A stretch of 64,000 nucleotides of DNA. Origin: an uncultured Flavobacteriales bacterium (GTDB lineage: Bacteria; Bacteroidota; Bacteroidia; Flavobacteriales; Crocinitomicaceae). Both the position numbers and the translations under genes were made by a program. Below the pieces are notes generated by a model. It saw nothing but the letters and a program-made list of their open reading frames with translations, had not been told where the DNA came from and made no database searches. Location of the stretch: positions 310,001 to 374,000 of the forward strand of contig CAMLHZ010000002.1 of the NCBI GenBank assembly GCA_946480085.1, in the 5' to 3' direction. This document shows, one piece after another, positions 7,730 through 16,370 of this stretch (position 1 is its first letter; each line of letters opens with the position of its first letter).

Positions 7730-8605
7730 TTAAAATTTCTTTTTCCAGATTTTCTCTGATGCTTCTAAGTATTCTGACAGTGCTGCAGAGCCGTACCAAC
7801 CGTAAACTTCATAAGCCAGCAAACCAGCATTTACGGCCGGATCTGTTGCCAGAATTTTCTTGGCTTCATCAGTAGTTGTGACATTCAGAATAAATAGGCC
7901 ACGATACGTTTTATCGTTCTTCTGAAAAGGTCCGGCAACCACCAATTGATTTGCGTCAACCAATTTTCCCATGTTCGACATGTGCCCCATAAAACAACTG
8001 TCGATATACTTTTTATCTGTTGTTGTATTGGCTCCTGTTTTCAGAATAACAAAAACGTAGCTTTTCATTCCGTAATCATCAGATCCGACTTTTTTAGCCA
8101 ATGCAGCATCGTAGTTTGGATTGTCTGTATCGCCAAAAATCTGATCCATGGACTTAAGCATTTCTATTGTATTTTGATTTACCATATGAAATGAAAAACC
8201 TTTGTTGTCAGCGCCAAGAACTTCAACGTTTATGGTGTGTTCAGATAGTTTTGTGTAAATAATTTTCTTTGGGAAATCGTGTTTTGGATTTTCGAAGATA
8301 AAGACACTATCTGATTTCGTCATTTTGAATTGAACTGGCTTTCCATCGTTTTGGCCAATTACTGTAGGCGTGTAAACAACACTTTTTCCCACTTTTCCAA
8401 TCTCAAGGTATTCTTTTACAACTGTTTCATTCCCATTCATTTCATAAGAATATCCTTTCATCAATGTTGGTGAAAGAATGTCCCAATGTTCAAACGTTTT
8501 TCCATCTTCCGATTTCCAGGTTCCGGCAAGGAAGGAGGGGAAATTGGTTTGGGAAAAGAGATTGGTAATTAGTAAACAAAGTGATAACGTAAGAAGTGTT
8601 TTCAT
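7730..8605 (-). CDS. Secreted two-domain protein: DUF6265-like domain plus YCII-related domain
   Basis: A 291-aa exported protein; signal peptide MKTLLTLSLCLLITNLFSQ from the ATG at 8605 (an ORF to 8680 would bury it). Residues about 22-150 match the DUF6265 pattern (FLAGTWKSEDGKTFEHW, then FENPKHDFPKKIIY), a lipocalin-like beta domain. Residues about 185-285 resemble a YciI-like/ferredoxin-fold domain (GHMSNMGKL, LVVAGPF, RGLFIL). YCII domains are usually cytoplasmic or small stand-alone proteins, so an exported fusion is notable. Role unknown. Confidence 0.65.
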   Translation of the reverse strand: MKTLLTLSLCLLITNLFSQTNFPSFLAGTWKSEDGKTFEHWDILSPTLMKGYSYEMNGNETVVKEYLEIGKVGKSVVYTPTVIGQNDGKPVQFKMTKSDSVFIFENPKHDFPKKIIYTKLSEHTINVEVLGADNKGFSFHMVNQNTIEMLKSMDQIFGDTDNPNYDAALAKKVGSDDYGMKSYVFVILKTGANTTTDKKYIDSCFMGHMSNMGKLVDANQLVVAGPFQKNDKTYRGLFILNVTTTDEAKKILATDPAVNAGLLAYEVYGWYGSAALSEYLEASEKIWKKKF

Positions 8606-8695
8606 GAAGCTGAATTTAGCGCCAAGGTAACTGAAATTCTCTTTTGAACCGAATCTCAATCCACCTGTATTGAAAACCAAAATTACTTTATTGGA

Positions 8696-9829
8696 ATGAT
8701 GAAACCTTGTCTTAATCTCCTGTTTTTTTGTTTGCTCTTTACTCGTTGTCTTGTTGCACAGGATTCTTGCCTAATCATTCAGCCATGGAGAACCGTTCAA
8801 TTACCACCTCCAGTTCATTACCATTTTCCTGATGATAACTATGTAATGTTCTTAAATCCCTTTGAAAAACAACCGGTTGTTGAGAAGAAAAAACCAACGG
8901 ACAACGAACTGGAAAGATATGCAAGAGTAGAATTCAATGGACTATTAAGGCGTTTAGAAAGAACAACAAGCTTGGATTCTGTTGGATTCAATGACCGGAT
9001 TCTGCTTTTTCAGACAACGGAATCCTTGACGAACCAAAAAATCACTCACGTATTTTCAGGTACTGATACAGCGCATTATATCCCAACTGATCTTACCAGA
9101 CAAAGAGCTCAAACGATTTTTTATAACGATTGTTTTCAGCGAGAAATAGTCATTGACCCGAGCAACGATTCTACCCAAATCACCAATTGGTACATCAGGA
9201 AGTGGACGTTGGATGAAGTAAGTCAGCTATCCAGAAACAGATGGTTCTATCAGCGAAAAGTTGACAGTTTGAAAAACAGAATACGAGCAATGCATGTAAA
9301 AGATGGCATACCTCTGTGGGAAAACCAAATAGACTTTGTTAGAAGGCAAATTGATTCAATAACTCCCATTTTGGACAGCCTTGATTATATTATTTATCCG
9401 TCAATCGGGGAAAATATTGCTGAGTTTCAGAATCAACATCATTATGATTGGCGCCAACCTGCTAAAATTGGTTTCTCAGCGAGGAATACTTCACATCGCG
9501 GTAATTTTAAAGAAGGATCAGATGAAATTGAATTCGAGAAAGGAGAAAAAGCTGATTTTGAGAACAAACGTTTTCGTATGATTTGCGTGGTTTCTGATGG
9601 TTCGAATGCAGGTAAATCAGCTTATTACGGCGACTCAGTCATTTATTCAAGTGCAGACATAATTGATAATTGGATGTACGATGATGTTGCTTTCGGTTCT
9701 TCCGATTGGGATAGGTTAATGACTTTTTTTGACGAAAGATATCTGGTTATTGAAAGTAGTGAAACGTGGATAGGGGAAACTTATCATTATGCTGATACTA
9801 CAACATATTGGTTTGAAATAGTGGAGTGA
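8696..9829 (+). CDS. Uncharacterised secreted protein
   Basis: A 377-aa protein with a signal peptide (MMKPCLNLLFFCLLFTRCLVAQ). I recognise no family. The middle (about 170-240) is rich in Arg, Lys, Asp and Trp and probably helical; the C-terminal third is acidic and aromatic. Two adjacent ATG codons (8696, 8699) can serve as start. It is divergent from the DUF6265/YCII gene. Confidence 0.55.
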   Translation: MMKPCLNLLFFCLLFTRCLVAQDSCLIIQPWRTVQLPPPVHYHFPDDNYVMFLNPFEKQPVVEKKKPTDNELERYARVEFNGLLRRLERTTSLDSVGFNDRILLFQTTESLTNQKITHVFSGTDTAHYIPTDLTRQRAQTIFYNDCFQREIVIDPSNDSTQITNWYIRKWTLDEVSQLSRNRWFYQRKVDSLKNRIRAMHVKDGIPLWENQIDFVRRQIDSITPILDSLDYIIYPSIGENIAEFQNQHHYDWRQPAKIGFSARNTSHRGNFKEGSDEIEFEKGEKADFENKRFRMICVVSDGSNAGKSAYYGDSVIYSSADIIDNWMYDDVAFGSSDWDRLMTFFDERYLVIESSETWIGETYHYADTTTYWFEIVE

Positions 9830-9903
9830 ACATCAAATCTGAAATCTGTTGAATTTTGGAAATTCCTCGGAATTTTTGGAGTTATTTTCAAGCTACGATT
9901 GCG

Positions 9904-9911
9904 TAACTTTG
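9904..9911 (+). promoter_or_regulatory. -7 box 4 nt before the YwbE start codon
   Basis: TAACTTTG matches TAnnTTTG and is followed by TTAT and the ATG at 9916, which predicts a leaderless transcript. Confidence 0.5.
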
Positions 9912-9915
9912 TTAT

Positions 9916-10116
9916 ATGAAACCAGAAAGAAAAGATATCAAGCCAGGAATGTACGTTGCTTTTATCCAGAAACATCATCAACGAACTGGTGAAATAACTG
10001 AAGGAGTGGTGAAAAGTATTTTGACGAGTGCACCAACGCATCCACATGGAATCAAGATCATGACGGATGAAAAGAAAGTAGGGCGAGTAGTGGAGATACT
10101 GGAAGAGGAAAGCTAA
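9916..10116 (+). CDS. YwbE family protein (DUF2196)
   Basis: A 66-aa protein with the whole YwbE pattern: IKPGMYVAFIQK, RTGEITEGVVK, ILTSAPTHPHGIK and VGRVVEIL. It is a small beta-barrel-like conserved protein of unknown role, widespread in Firmicutes and Bacteroidota. Length is typical. The upstream -7 box lies so close that the mRNA probably begins at the start codon. Confidence 0.9.
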   Translation: MKPERKDIKPGMYVAFIQKHHQRTGEITEGVVKSILTSAPTHPHGIKIMTDEKKVGRVVEILEEES

Positions 10117-10152
10117 AAGAGGAAAGGAGGGAGAGACGAAAGGGAACCGAAT

Positions 10153-10572
10153 TTATAATGTTAACCTAAGTTTTAGGTAGTTCTCTGGTGACATTACGGG
10201 AATCATAGCCGCTTTGAAATCTTTCTCATTTCTGGTAAGAATTAAGTTGCACTTAGCATCTATTGCAGAAAAATATTGAAGTGCATCTTCAAAATCACTG
10301 AAATCTGAATTGATTGCTTTTTCTAATGAATTATCAGAAATACTCGCTGTTTGAACGAGAATCTTGAACTTTCGGATTTTATCCATCACTTTTTTCTTCG
10401 ATTCGAATTTTGAAATAATATAGTATGCAGCGGCAAACGAAATCGGTGAAACAAAAATCTTGATTTTCTTTTGGTCAGCTAAAGAAAGGGTTTTAGCGAT
10501 GAATTCATAATATGGCCGACGTTCTCCAAGAAAATCAATGACTGCATTGGAGTCGAGAAATACCGCATCCAT
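10153..10572 (-). CDS. PIN domain ribonuclease toxin (VapC-like)
   Basis: A 139-aa PIN-domain protein. Acidic residues of the nuclease centre are visible: Asp7 in VFLDSNAVIDFL, a cluster Asp93-Glu95-Asp96 in SDFEDALQY, and Asp118 in LTRNEKDF. This is the layout of VapC-type endoribonucleases. It follows the antitoxin gene by one nucleotide (10574), the classic antitoxin-toxin order. The C-terminal MSPENYLK is common in this PIN subgroup. Target RNA unknown. Confidence 0.85.
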   Translation of the reverse strand: MDAVFLDSNAVIDFLGERRPYYEFIAKTLSLADQKKIKIFVSPISFAAAYYIISKFESKKKVMDKIRKFKILVQTASISDNSLEKAINSDFSDFEDALQYFSAIDAKCNLILTRNEKDFKAAMIPVMSPENYLKLRLTL

Positions 10573-10573
10573 A

Positions 10574-10822
10574 TTATTTGTGTTTCTTTTCGATGTGTTT
10601 ACGGTATTCTTCTTTGTAGTCTAAATCATCTGGAATACTTACACCACTTGAAATACTTTTGACGAATGGAGTAATTTCCATGTCGTTTACCATATTTTCA
10701 CTCGTAATCGAATCTAAATAGCGTTCTATAATTTCGGATAAACTTCGATTCTTAGATTTTGCGTAAGCTTTTGCCCTTTCAATTACGCTTTCTTCAATTG
10801 ATAATGTGAGTTTTGTGTTCAT
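10574..10822 (-). CDS. Antitoxin of the PIN toxin (DUF6364-like, ribbon-helix-helix type)
   Basis: An 82-aa protein beginning MNTKLTLSIEESVIERAKAY, then SKNRSLSEIIERYLD: a short beta strand followed by two helices, as in ribbon-helix-helix/DUF6364 antitoxins. The C-terminal tail (about 50-82) would wrap the PIN partner. It is upstream of the toxin gene, and a TATCTTCG (10838-10845) variant -7 box lies 15 nt before the ATG. Autoregulation by DNA binding is expected from the family; no operator was clearly seen. Confidence 0.8.
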   Translation of the reverse strand: MNTKLTLSIEESVIERAKAYAKSKNRSLSEIIERYLDSITSENMVNDMEITPFVKSISSGVSIPDDLDYKEEYRKHIEKKHK

Positions 10823-10888
10823 TTTATCTCATTTACACGAAGATAAGAAATTGATGATATACGTACAAATTATTTTAGTTCATACGTA

Positions 10889-11605
10889 TTATCTTCCAGC
10901 ACGGATTCCTCTTGCCAAATCTTCTGCTTCTTCAACGGTGAAATTTCCACTAATTTCAGTTGGTCCACCGTCAATAGTGTTAATGACATTTGGGCAAGAA
11001 ATAACCTTTCCGTCGAGAACGATAGCAATGTATTTTCCAATGTTTTGAGAAGTCATATCATACCAAATTTGCTGACCTTCATCCGTCATTGTTAGAACGA
11101 TAACGGGTTTACTTGTGTTTATGTCTAATGACTTTTCTGCGTCTTTAACATGTGATCCGTTCACTTTTGCTCTACCGTTTTCGGGTATTTTTAAAGCATA
11201 AAGTTCATAGGTTGCTGTTCTGGAATAGGTTTTCATAGGTTTTACCGAAAACACAAAGCTCATTCCTTTAGGCAACATTTTCTTCACGTCATCTAAAGCT
11301 AAGATGGCTTTTACGGACTCCATATTTCGTGGTTGTACAAGCGCAATTACCCCCGAGTTCATGCTAACAACAGAAATTAACGAACTCAAATCTGTTTTTG
11401 AAATATGATGACTTTTGATAAGACTGTCGTTTTTGCTTGACCATTTAACGATCGTATCAAGCAAAGGACGCATTTCCATTGTGCTGTACGCTTCATAAAA
11501 CTCAATTTTGACAGGTTTTACGTCGGTTAGATCTTCTTTATCAGATTTAGATTTACAGCTAAACAGAAGTACTGGAAGTACGAGTAGGAAAAGGAGTTTT
11601 TTCAT
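10889..11605 (-). CDS. Lipoprotein with an isolated SecD/SecDF P1-head-like domain
   Basis: A 238-aa lipoprotein (MKKLLFLLVLPVLLFSC, Cys17). The C-terminal half (about 120-238) closely resembles the P1 head region of SecD: VLTMTDEGQQIWYDMT, GKYIAIVLDGKVISCP, and FTVEEAEDLARGIRAG, corresponding to SecD 'FT.EEA..LA..LR.G'. The transmembrane domains of SecD are absent, so it cannot be a motor subunit by itself. It would sit on the periplasmic membrane face. Role unknown; it might assist export or be an independent reuse of the fold. Confidence 0.75.
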   Translation of the reverse strand: MKKLLFLLVLPVLLFSCKSKSDKEDLTDVKPVKIEFYEAYSTMEMRPLLDTIVKWSSKNDSLIKSHHISKTDLSSLISVVSMNSGVIALVQPRNMESVKAILALDDVKKMLPKGMSFVFSVKPMKTYSRTATYELYALKIPENGRAKVNGSHVKDAEKSLDINTSKPVIVLTMTDEGQQIWYDMTSQNIGKYIAIVLDGKVISCPNVINTIDGGPTEISGNFTVEEAEDLARGIRAGR

Positions 11606-11670
11606 AGTTGATTTATATGTTAGATTAATTAGTTTAGTTCATCCGTGCTTCCGCTCTGGACGGAAAATTC

Positions 11671-12285
11671 TCAATGCTCCCCCAACGTATAACACTCTCC
11701 AGCTTCAATTTTCGGAGAAATTTTATTAGCAGCATCAACGATCGGACAAGAATAACGTTCTGAATAAGCGCAATACGGATGATAGCAAGTATTGAAGTCG
11801 ATCGTAACTTTTCCTGCTTTCAATTGCTGTTTGGTCAGAATGAGGTCCATGTACCTTCCGCCACCATAACTCGTTTCACCACTGGTTCCATCGCGAAATG
11901 GAAGGAAATAGTAATTCTTGAAGGTCTTGTCAGTTGAACTTAGATTTTTCAGTAATTGAAGTGTACATTCAACGCCGTTGACTTTGAACTTCAAGGTTCC
12001 CACACTTCTGTAGTAAACCAATCGCTCTTTGCTCATAGGCATGATGAAACGCTTGCCCTTTTTAGGAACGAATTCCGCTTCAACAATGTAATTCGTATCA
12101 ACTGCGAAATAGCAAATTTGCTTTACATGATCGCGTTCTTCTTCGTTTAAAACTTCTTCGAAGAACTGTTTGTCGTGGATCTCACGTTCTAAAGTCAAAC
12201 TATCCGTGTAGGAATTTTGACCAAACGAAAACAATGGAAATAGAATTCCAAAAAGTAAATTGATTTTAATAGTCCTCATTCTCAT
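11671..12285 (-). CDS. DUF1684 domain protein, exported
   Basis: About 204 aa, with an N-terminal signal (MRTIKINLLFGILFPLFSFGQ). The DUF1684 features are clear: a FxVNG-type strand (TLKFKVNGVECTLQL), YYFLPFRDGTSGETSYGGGRYMD, and the Cys/Tyr-rich NTCYHPYCAYSERYSCP. Starts at 12285 or 12279 are both possible; a still longer frame would overlap the PLPBP gene and hide the signal peptide. It ends the serC-serA-DUF1015-PLPBP run. Function unknown; homologues occur in many Bacteroidota and Actinobacteria. Confidence 0.75.
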   Translation of the reverse strand: MRMRTIKINLLFGILFPLFSFGQNSYTDSLTLEREIHDKQFFEEVLNEEERDHVKQICYFAVDTNYIVEAEFVPKKGKRFIMPMSKERLVYYRSVGTLKFKVNGVECTLQLLKNLSSTDKTFKNYYFLPFRDGTSGETSYGGGRYMDLILTKQQLKAGKVTIDFNTCYHPYCAYSERYSCPIVDAANKISPKIEAGECYTLGEH

Positions 12286-12304
12286 TCTGTTTTTGATTCT
12301 GTAA

Positions 12305-12967
12305 CTATCTTCCGCCAAATAATTTACTTCCAACCCTAATCATGGTGCTTCCTTCTTCGATGGCAATTTCGTAATCGCCGCTCATTCCCATGGAAATGTG
12401 CTTGAAGTTGGGATTGAATTTGAAAAAGTGACTTTTGATCAGTGCAAAATAGGAGTGAAGGGTTTGAAATTCGTCTCTTATGACTTCCTGATCGTCTGTG
12501 AAACTTGCCATTCCCATAATTCCCACAATCTCTATATTGTCCATTTCAACAAACTCTTTGTCCTGCAGAATTTCTGTTGCTTCTTCAACGTTTAAACCAA
12601 ATTTGGTTTCCTCGCTTGCAATATGAAACTGCAATAAACATTGAATTACACGATTGTATTTCTTTGCCTGTTTATTGATTTCCTGAAGAAGTTTTAAGCT
12701 GTCAACAGAGTGAATCAATTCTACAAACGGAGCAATGTATTTTACTTTATTGGTTTGTAAATGACCAATCAAATGCCACTGAATATCCTTTGGAAGCTGC
12801 TCGTATTTGTTGACCATTTCCTGAACCTTATTCTCACCAAAAACACGTTGTCCGCCGTCGTACGCTTCCTGAAGAACTTCAACAGGTTTCGTTTTACTAA
12901 CAGCAATTAAGGTAACGCTCTCAGGTAAAGTAGACTTTAATTCAGCAATATTTTGGGCTACGCTCAT
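12305..12967 (-). CDS. PLP homeostasis protein, YggS/PLPBP family
   Basis: A 220-aa alanine-racemase-fold protein that binds pyridoxal 5'-phosphate and controls B6 balance. Lys25 in TLIAVSKTKP is the PLP lysine; FGENKVQEM, WHLIGHLQTNK, LQFHIASEETKFGL, MSGDYEIAIEEGSTMIRVG and the terminal LFGGR are hallmark blocks. Length is normal (about 220-230). Its ATG overlaps the TAA stop of DUF1015 by one base. Placement directly after PLP-dependent serC and serA fits its role. Confidence 0.93.
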   Translation of the reverse strand: MSVAQNIAELKSTLPESVTLIAVSKTKPVEVLQEAYDGGQRVFGENKVQEMVNKYEQLPKDIQWHLIGHLQTNKVKYIAPFVELIHSVDSLKLLQEINKQAKKYNRVIQCLLQFHIASEETKFGLNVEEATEILQDKEFVEMDNIEIVGIMGMASFTDDQEVIRDEFQTLHSYFALIKSHFFKFNPNFKHISMGMSGDYEIAIEEGSTMIRVGSKLFGGR

Positions 12968-14202
12968 TATTCATTGATGTTGTAAATCGTCAATCCACTG
13001 CGCATTTTGGGTTCTACCCAAGTTGATTTCGGAGGCATGATTTTTCCTTCATCTGCAACAGCTTTCACATCTTTCATTGGAACTGGATAGAGTAGGAAAG
13101 CGGCAGCAGAATCGTCGTGACTCAACTTGTCTTTCAAACGTTTGATATCCAATGTTCCAGGAATAAATTCAATGTCTTTCGACGTTTTCAGATCTTCGAT
13201 TCCCAAAATAGGTTGAAGAATGTAATCCGTCAAAATTTGAGCATCCAGACGTTTTACAACATCTTGTGTATCTAAAACGTGTGCTTTTGGACGAAGAACC
13301 AATGTTCTGTAGCTCAACAATACCACAATCTCGTGACAACATTTCGGTTTACGGGAACGGTGAAGTTCTTCTACCTCGAAATGTTCGTATAAGTGATGAA
13401 TGAAACTTTCTTCCGTCAGTCCATTCAAATGTTTTACAATTCTATTGAATTCAATTATCTCCAGCTTTTTCTCATCGATAAGATAAGCGAGGAAATAATT
13501 ACAGTTTTCACCATTTACGGCGTTTGAAGCCACCAAATGATCTTTCAATCGAGCACTGGAAGCAGATCGGTGATGTCCATCAGCGATATACAATTCATCG
13601 ATAGGCTCGAACGCTTTCAGGATTTTTTCCAGATGTTCGTCTTTTACCACCCACAATTCGTGCTTGATTTTGTCGGTAGTTGAAAACTCATATTCAGCAC
13701 GGTCTTTTGTTATTTCAGCAAGAACTGCATCCAATTCTTTAGATGGTTCATGAGCTAATAAAACCGGTTCCGCATTGAAACCCGTAATGTCGAGATAATT
13801 GGTGAACATCGTTTCTCTCGAAGTCAAGGTTGCTTCGTGCTTCTTGATCTTGTCGTTCTGATACTCTTCAATACTTGCACCAGCAATTACGCCGGTAAAC
13901 TCGTGACCATTTTTGATCTGACGATAAACGTAAACCGTTGGTGTTTCTTCCTGAACAAAGATTCCTTGTTCATGAAATTGTTCGTAGCGTTTTCTAACTG
14001 CTTCGAAACGTTCCTCCTGAGAGGCCTTCGCCAATTGCTGACGATCGACCTCCGGATGGATGATATGTAAAAAAGTATAAGGATTCTCGTCCAACTTTGC
14101 ACGAAGAACGTGTTTGCGATAAGCTGCCAATGGTCTTGTTGAAACCAATTGCGCTTTGTCGCGCGTTGGACGAACTGCCTTAAAAGGATGAATTTTTGCC
14201 AT
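12967..14202 (-). CDS. DUF1015 family protein
   Basis: A 411-aa cytoplasmic protein of the DUF1015 family, of unknown biochemical role. Diagnostic blocks: MAKIHPFKAVRPT at the N-terminus, NPYTFLHIIHPE, YVYRQIKNGHEFTGVIA, then LYIADGHHRSASSARL (about residues 205-220) and the C-terminal AAFLLYPV...GKIMPPKSTWVEPKMRSGL. Length is standard. It abuts serA without a gap and overlaps the PLPBP start. DUF1015 is known to neighbour serA in many genomes, so a link to serine metabolism is reasonable inference. Confidence 0.9.
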   Translation of the reverse strand: MAKIHPFKAVRPTRDKAQLVSTRPLAAYRKHVLRAKLDENPYTFLHIIHPEVDRQQLAKASQEERFEAVRKRYEQFHEQGIFVQEETPTVYVYRQIKNGHEFTGVIAGASIEEYQNDKIKKHEATLTSRETMFTNYLDITGFNAEPVLLAHEPSKELDAVLAEITKDRAEYEFSTTDKIKHELWVVKDEHLEKILKAFEPIDELYIADGHHRSASSARLKDHLVASNAVNGENCNYFLAYLIDEKKLEIIEFNRIVKHLNGLTEESFIHHLYEHFEVEELHRSRKPKCCHEIVVLLSYRTLVLRPKAHVLDTQDVVKRLDAQILTDYILQPILGIEDLKTSKDIEFIPGTLDIKRLKDKLSHDDSAAAFLLYPVPMKDVKAVADEGKIMPPKSTWVEPKMRSGLTIYNINE

Positions 14203-15171
14203 TTATGCCAACACTTGTTTTCCGAATTGAGCAATGATCAAATCAGCTAATTCCAGACCGATTCTATCCTGAGCTTCGTTAGTTGCAGCACCAATATGAG
14301 GAGTTACTGCAATCTTATCGTGCGACAACAGTTCTTTCATTGGGTTTGGTTCGTTTTCGAAAACATCCAATCCAGCAAAAGCAACTTTACCGCTATCCAA
14401 AGCTTCAATCAACGCTTTCTCATCGATAACACCACCGCGAGCAGCGTTTACCAAACCAACTCCTTTTTTCATCAAATCGAATTCAGCTTTACCAATTACA
14501 GCATCGCCATTCGCTTGTTTAGGGATATGAAGAGAAATAAAATCTGCTGTTGGAATTTCTGCTTTCAAATCAGTAGAACATGTAATTGGGATTTCGATCT
14601 CGCCAATTCCAGGAAAAGGACCAACTTTAACATTCGTTGTTCCATTGTGAAGGTTAACCGCTTTCACGTTCATTCCACAACCTAAGGCGTAAGAAGCCAA
14701 TGACTGACCAATACGACCAAATCCAACAATCAACAATGTTTTTCCGCGCAATTCAATACCTTTTCCGTATTGTTTCTTCAATGCAGAAAAATCACCTGTT
14801 TCCATGTGTTTGAATGAATGGTGAAGTGAACGTGAAATAGCGAATAAATGACCCATTACCAATTCCGCAACAGATTGTGAAGAAGAAGCAGGTGTATTGA
14901 TAACCGTTCTACCATTTTCACGAGCGTAAGCAACGTCGATATTGTCCATACCAACACCACCACGACCGATCAATTTTAGTCCCGGACAAGCATCGATCAC
15001 TTCTTTGCGAACAGTAGTTGCACTGCGTACCAAAACGATTTCAACTCCGTTTTCATTTACGTATTGAGCCAGTTTATCCTGATCAACTTTATCTGTAATA
15101 ACGGTGAATCCGGCTTTTTCCAAAGCCACTTTTCCTTCATTGGAAATACCGTCGTTAGCTAATACTTTCAT
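14203..15171 (-). CDS. serA: D-3-phosphoglycerate dehydrogenase, short form without ACT domain
   Basis: A 322-aa NAD-dependent 2-hydroxyacid dehydrogenase, the first step of serine synthesis. The Rossmann motif GFGRIG is at 150-155; catalytic Arg245 (NAARGG), Glu274 and His292 (PHIGAAT) are present. It lacks the C-terminal ACT/ASB regulatory domains, as in many Bacteroidota, so serine feedback control by an ACT domain is not expected. It lies 10 nt after serC, which fixes the function more firmly than sequence alone. Confidence 0.93.
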   Translation of the reverse strand: MKVLANDGISNEGKVALEKAGFTVITDKVDQDKLAQYVNENGVEIVLVRSATTVRKEVIDACPGLKLIGRGGVGMDNIDVAYARENGRTVINTPASSSQSVAELVMGHLFAISRSLHHSFKHMETGDFSALKKQYGKGIELRGKTLLIVGFGRIGQSLASYALGCGMNVKAVNLHNGTTNVKVGPFPGIGEIEIPITCSTDLKAEIPTADFISLHIPKQANGDAVIGKAEFDLMKKGVGLVNAARGGVIDEKALIEALDSGKVAFAGLDVFENEPNPMKELLSHDKIAVTPHIGAATNEAQDRIGLELADLIIAQFGKQVLA

Positions 15172-15181
15172 AATTCCTTGA

Positions 15182-16252
15182 TTAACCGTGTTTTTGAGCG
15201 AATTGTTTCATTACATCAACCAAAACCTGAACGCTATCCAGTTCAAGTGCATTGTACATAGAAGCGCGGTATCCGCCAACAGAACGGTGACCATTCAATC
15301 CAATAATTCCAGCTTCTTTCCAAGCTGCATCGAATTCAGCGGTAAGTGCTTCATTTTTCAACAAGAAGTTCACGTTCATTTCAGAACGATCTTCCGTTGC
15401 AACAGTTCCTTCGAACAATGGGTTAGCATCAATTTCTCCGTAAATCAATTTTGCTTTTGCTTCATTCTTAATTCCTTGTGCTTTCACACCACCGTTTGCC
15501 AACATGTGACGTAAGTTTAACATAGAAACGTAAACCGAAAATACAGGAGGTGTATTGTTCATAGAGTCTTTATCTGCATGACCTTTCAAATCAAGGTAAG
15601 ACGGCATGAATGGAGAAGTAGATTTCCCAAGGTGTTCTTTCTTTACGATGTAAAGTGTTGCACCAGCTGGTCCAAGATTCTTTTGAGCACCAGCATAGAT
15701 CAAATCAAACTTAGTTGCATCAATTTCTTTCGAGAAGATATCAGACGACATGTCACAAACCAAAGGAACCGGAGAATTCGGGATTTCTTTGAACTGTGTA
15801 CCGTAAATGGTATTGTTTGAAGTGTAGTGGAAGTAGTCAACATCATTAGGAATGATAACTCCTTTAGGAATGTAGCTGAAGTTTTTGTCTTCAGAAGAAG
15901 CAATAACGTTTACATCAACACCAACTTTTTTTGCTTCTTTGATTGCTCCCGAAGCCCAAGTACCTGTATTCATATAAGCTGCTTTTTTCGTATCACGCAT
16001 CATGTTTAACGCAGCGATCGTGAACCCAAGAGTAGCACCACCTTGAAGGTAAAGCACTTCGTAATCGTCACCCAAACCAAGAGCTTTCTTAACCAAATCT
16101 CTTGCTTCTTGCATAACAGCTTCGTAATCTTTGCTGCGGTGAGAAACTTCTAGAATCGAAAGTCCGTTCCAGTTTTTTACTGCTTCAGATGCTTCCTGAA
16201 ATACTTCTTGGGGTAGAATACATGGTCCAGCCCCGAAATTGTGTTTTTTCAT
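15182..16252 (-). CDS. serC: Phosphoserine aminotransferase
   Basis: A 356-aa PLP enzyme converting 3-phosphohydroxypyruvate and glutamate to phosphoserine. The start MKKHNFGAGPCILP at 16252 matches the family N-terminus; a frame extending to 16321 adds non-homologous residues and overlaps the THX terminator. ISHRS-like EVSHRSKDY, QGGATLGF, and the PLP lysine in AGAQKNLGPAG (Lys191) are visible. It leads the operon serC-serA-DUF1015-PLPBP-DUF1684. No serB is seen in the window. Confidence 0.96.
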   Translation of the reverse strand: MKKHNFGAGPCILPQEVFQEASEAVKNWNGLSILEVSHRSKDYEAVMQEARDLVKKALGLGDDYEVLYLQGGATLGFTIAALNMMRDTKKAAYMNTGTWASGAIKEAKKVGVDVNVIASSEDKNFSYIPKGVIIPNDVDYFHYTSNNTIYGTQFKEIPNSPVPLVCDMSSDIFSKEIDATKFDLIYAGAQKNLGPAGATLYIVKKEHLGKSTSPFMPSYLDLKGHADKDSMNNTPPVFSVYVSMLNLRHMLANGGVKAQGIKNEAKAKLIYGEIDANPLFEGTVATEDRSEMNVNFLLKNEALTAEFDAAWKEAGIIGLNGHRSVGGYRASMYNALELDSVQVLVDVMKQFAQKHG

Positions 16253-16311
16253 TACCACTTTATTTTTGTTTGGTTCCCGATTTGTTTGGTACACCAGTTT
16301 TTGATAAACAA

Positions 16312-16338
16312 AAAAGCTCACCGATGAGGCAAGCTTTT
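16312..16338 (-). terminator. Terminator after the THX gene
   Basis: Reverse strand AAAAGCTTGCC, loop TCATC, GGTGAGCTTTT (11 bp with two G-T pairs), followed by a T run. Lies between THX and serC. Confidence 0.8.
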
Positions 16339-16370
16339 AATATTTTATTGTATATGAATCATTTACAAAA

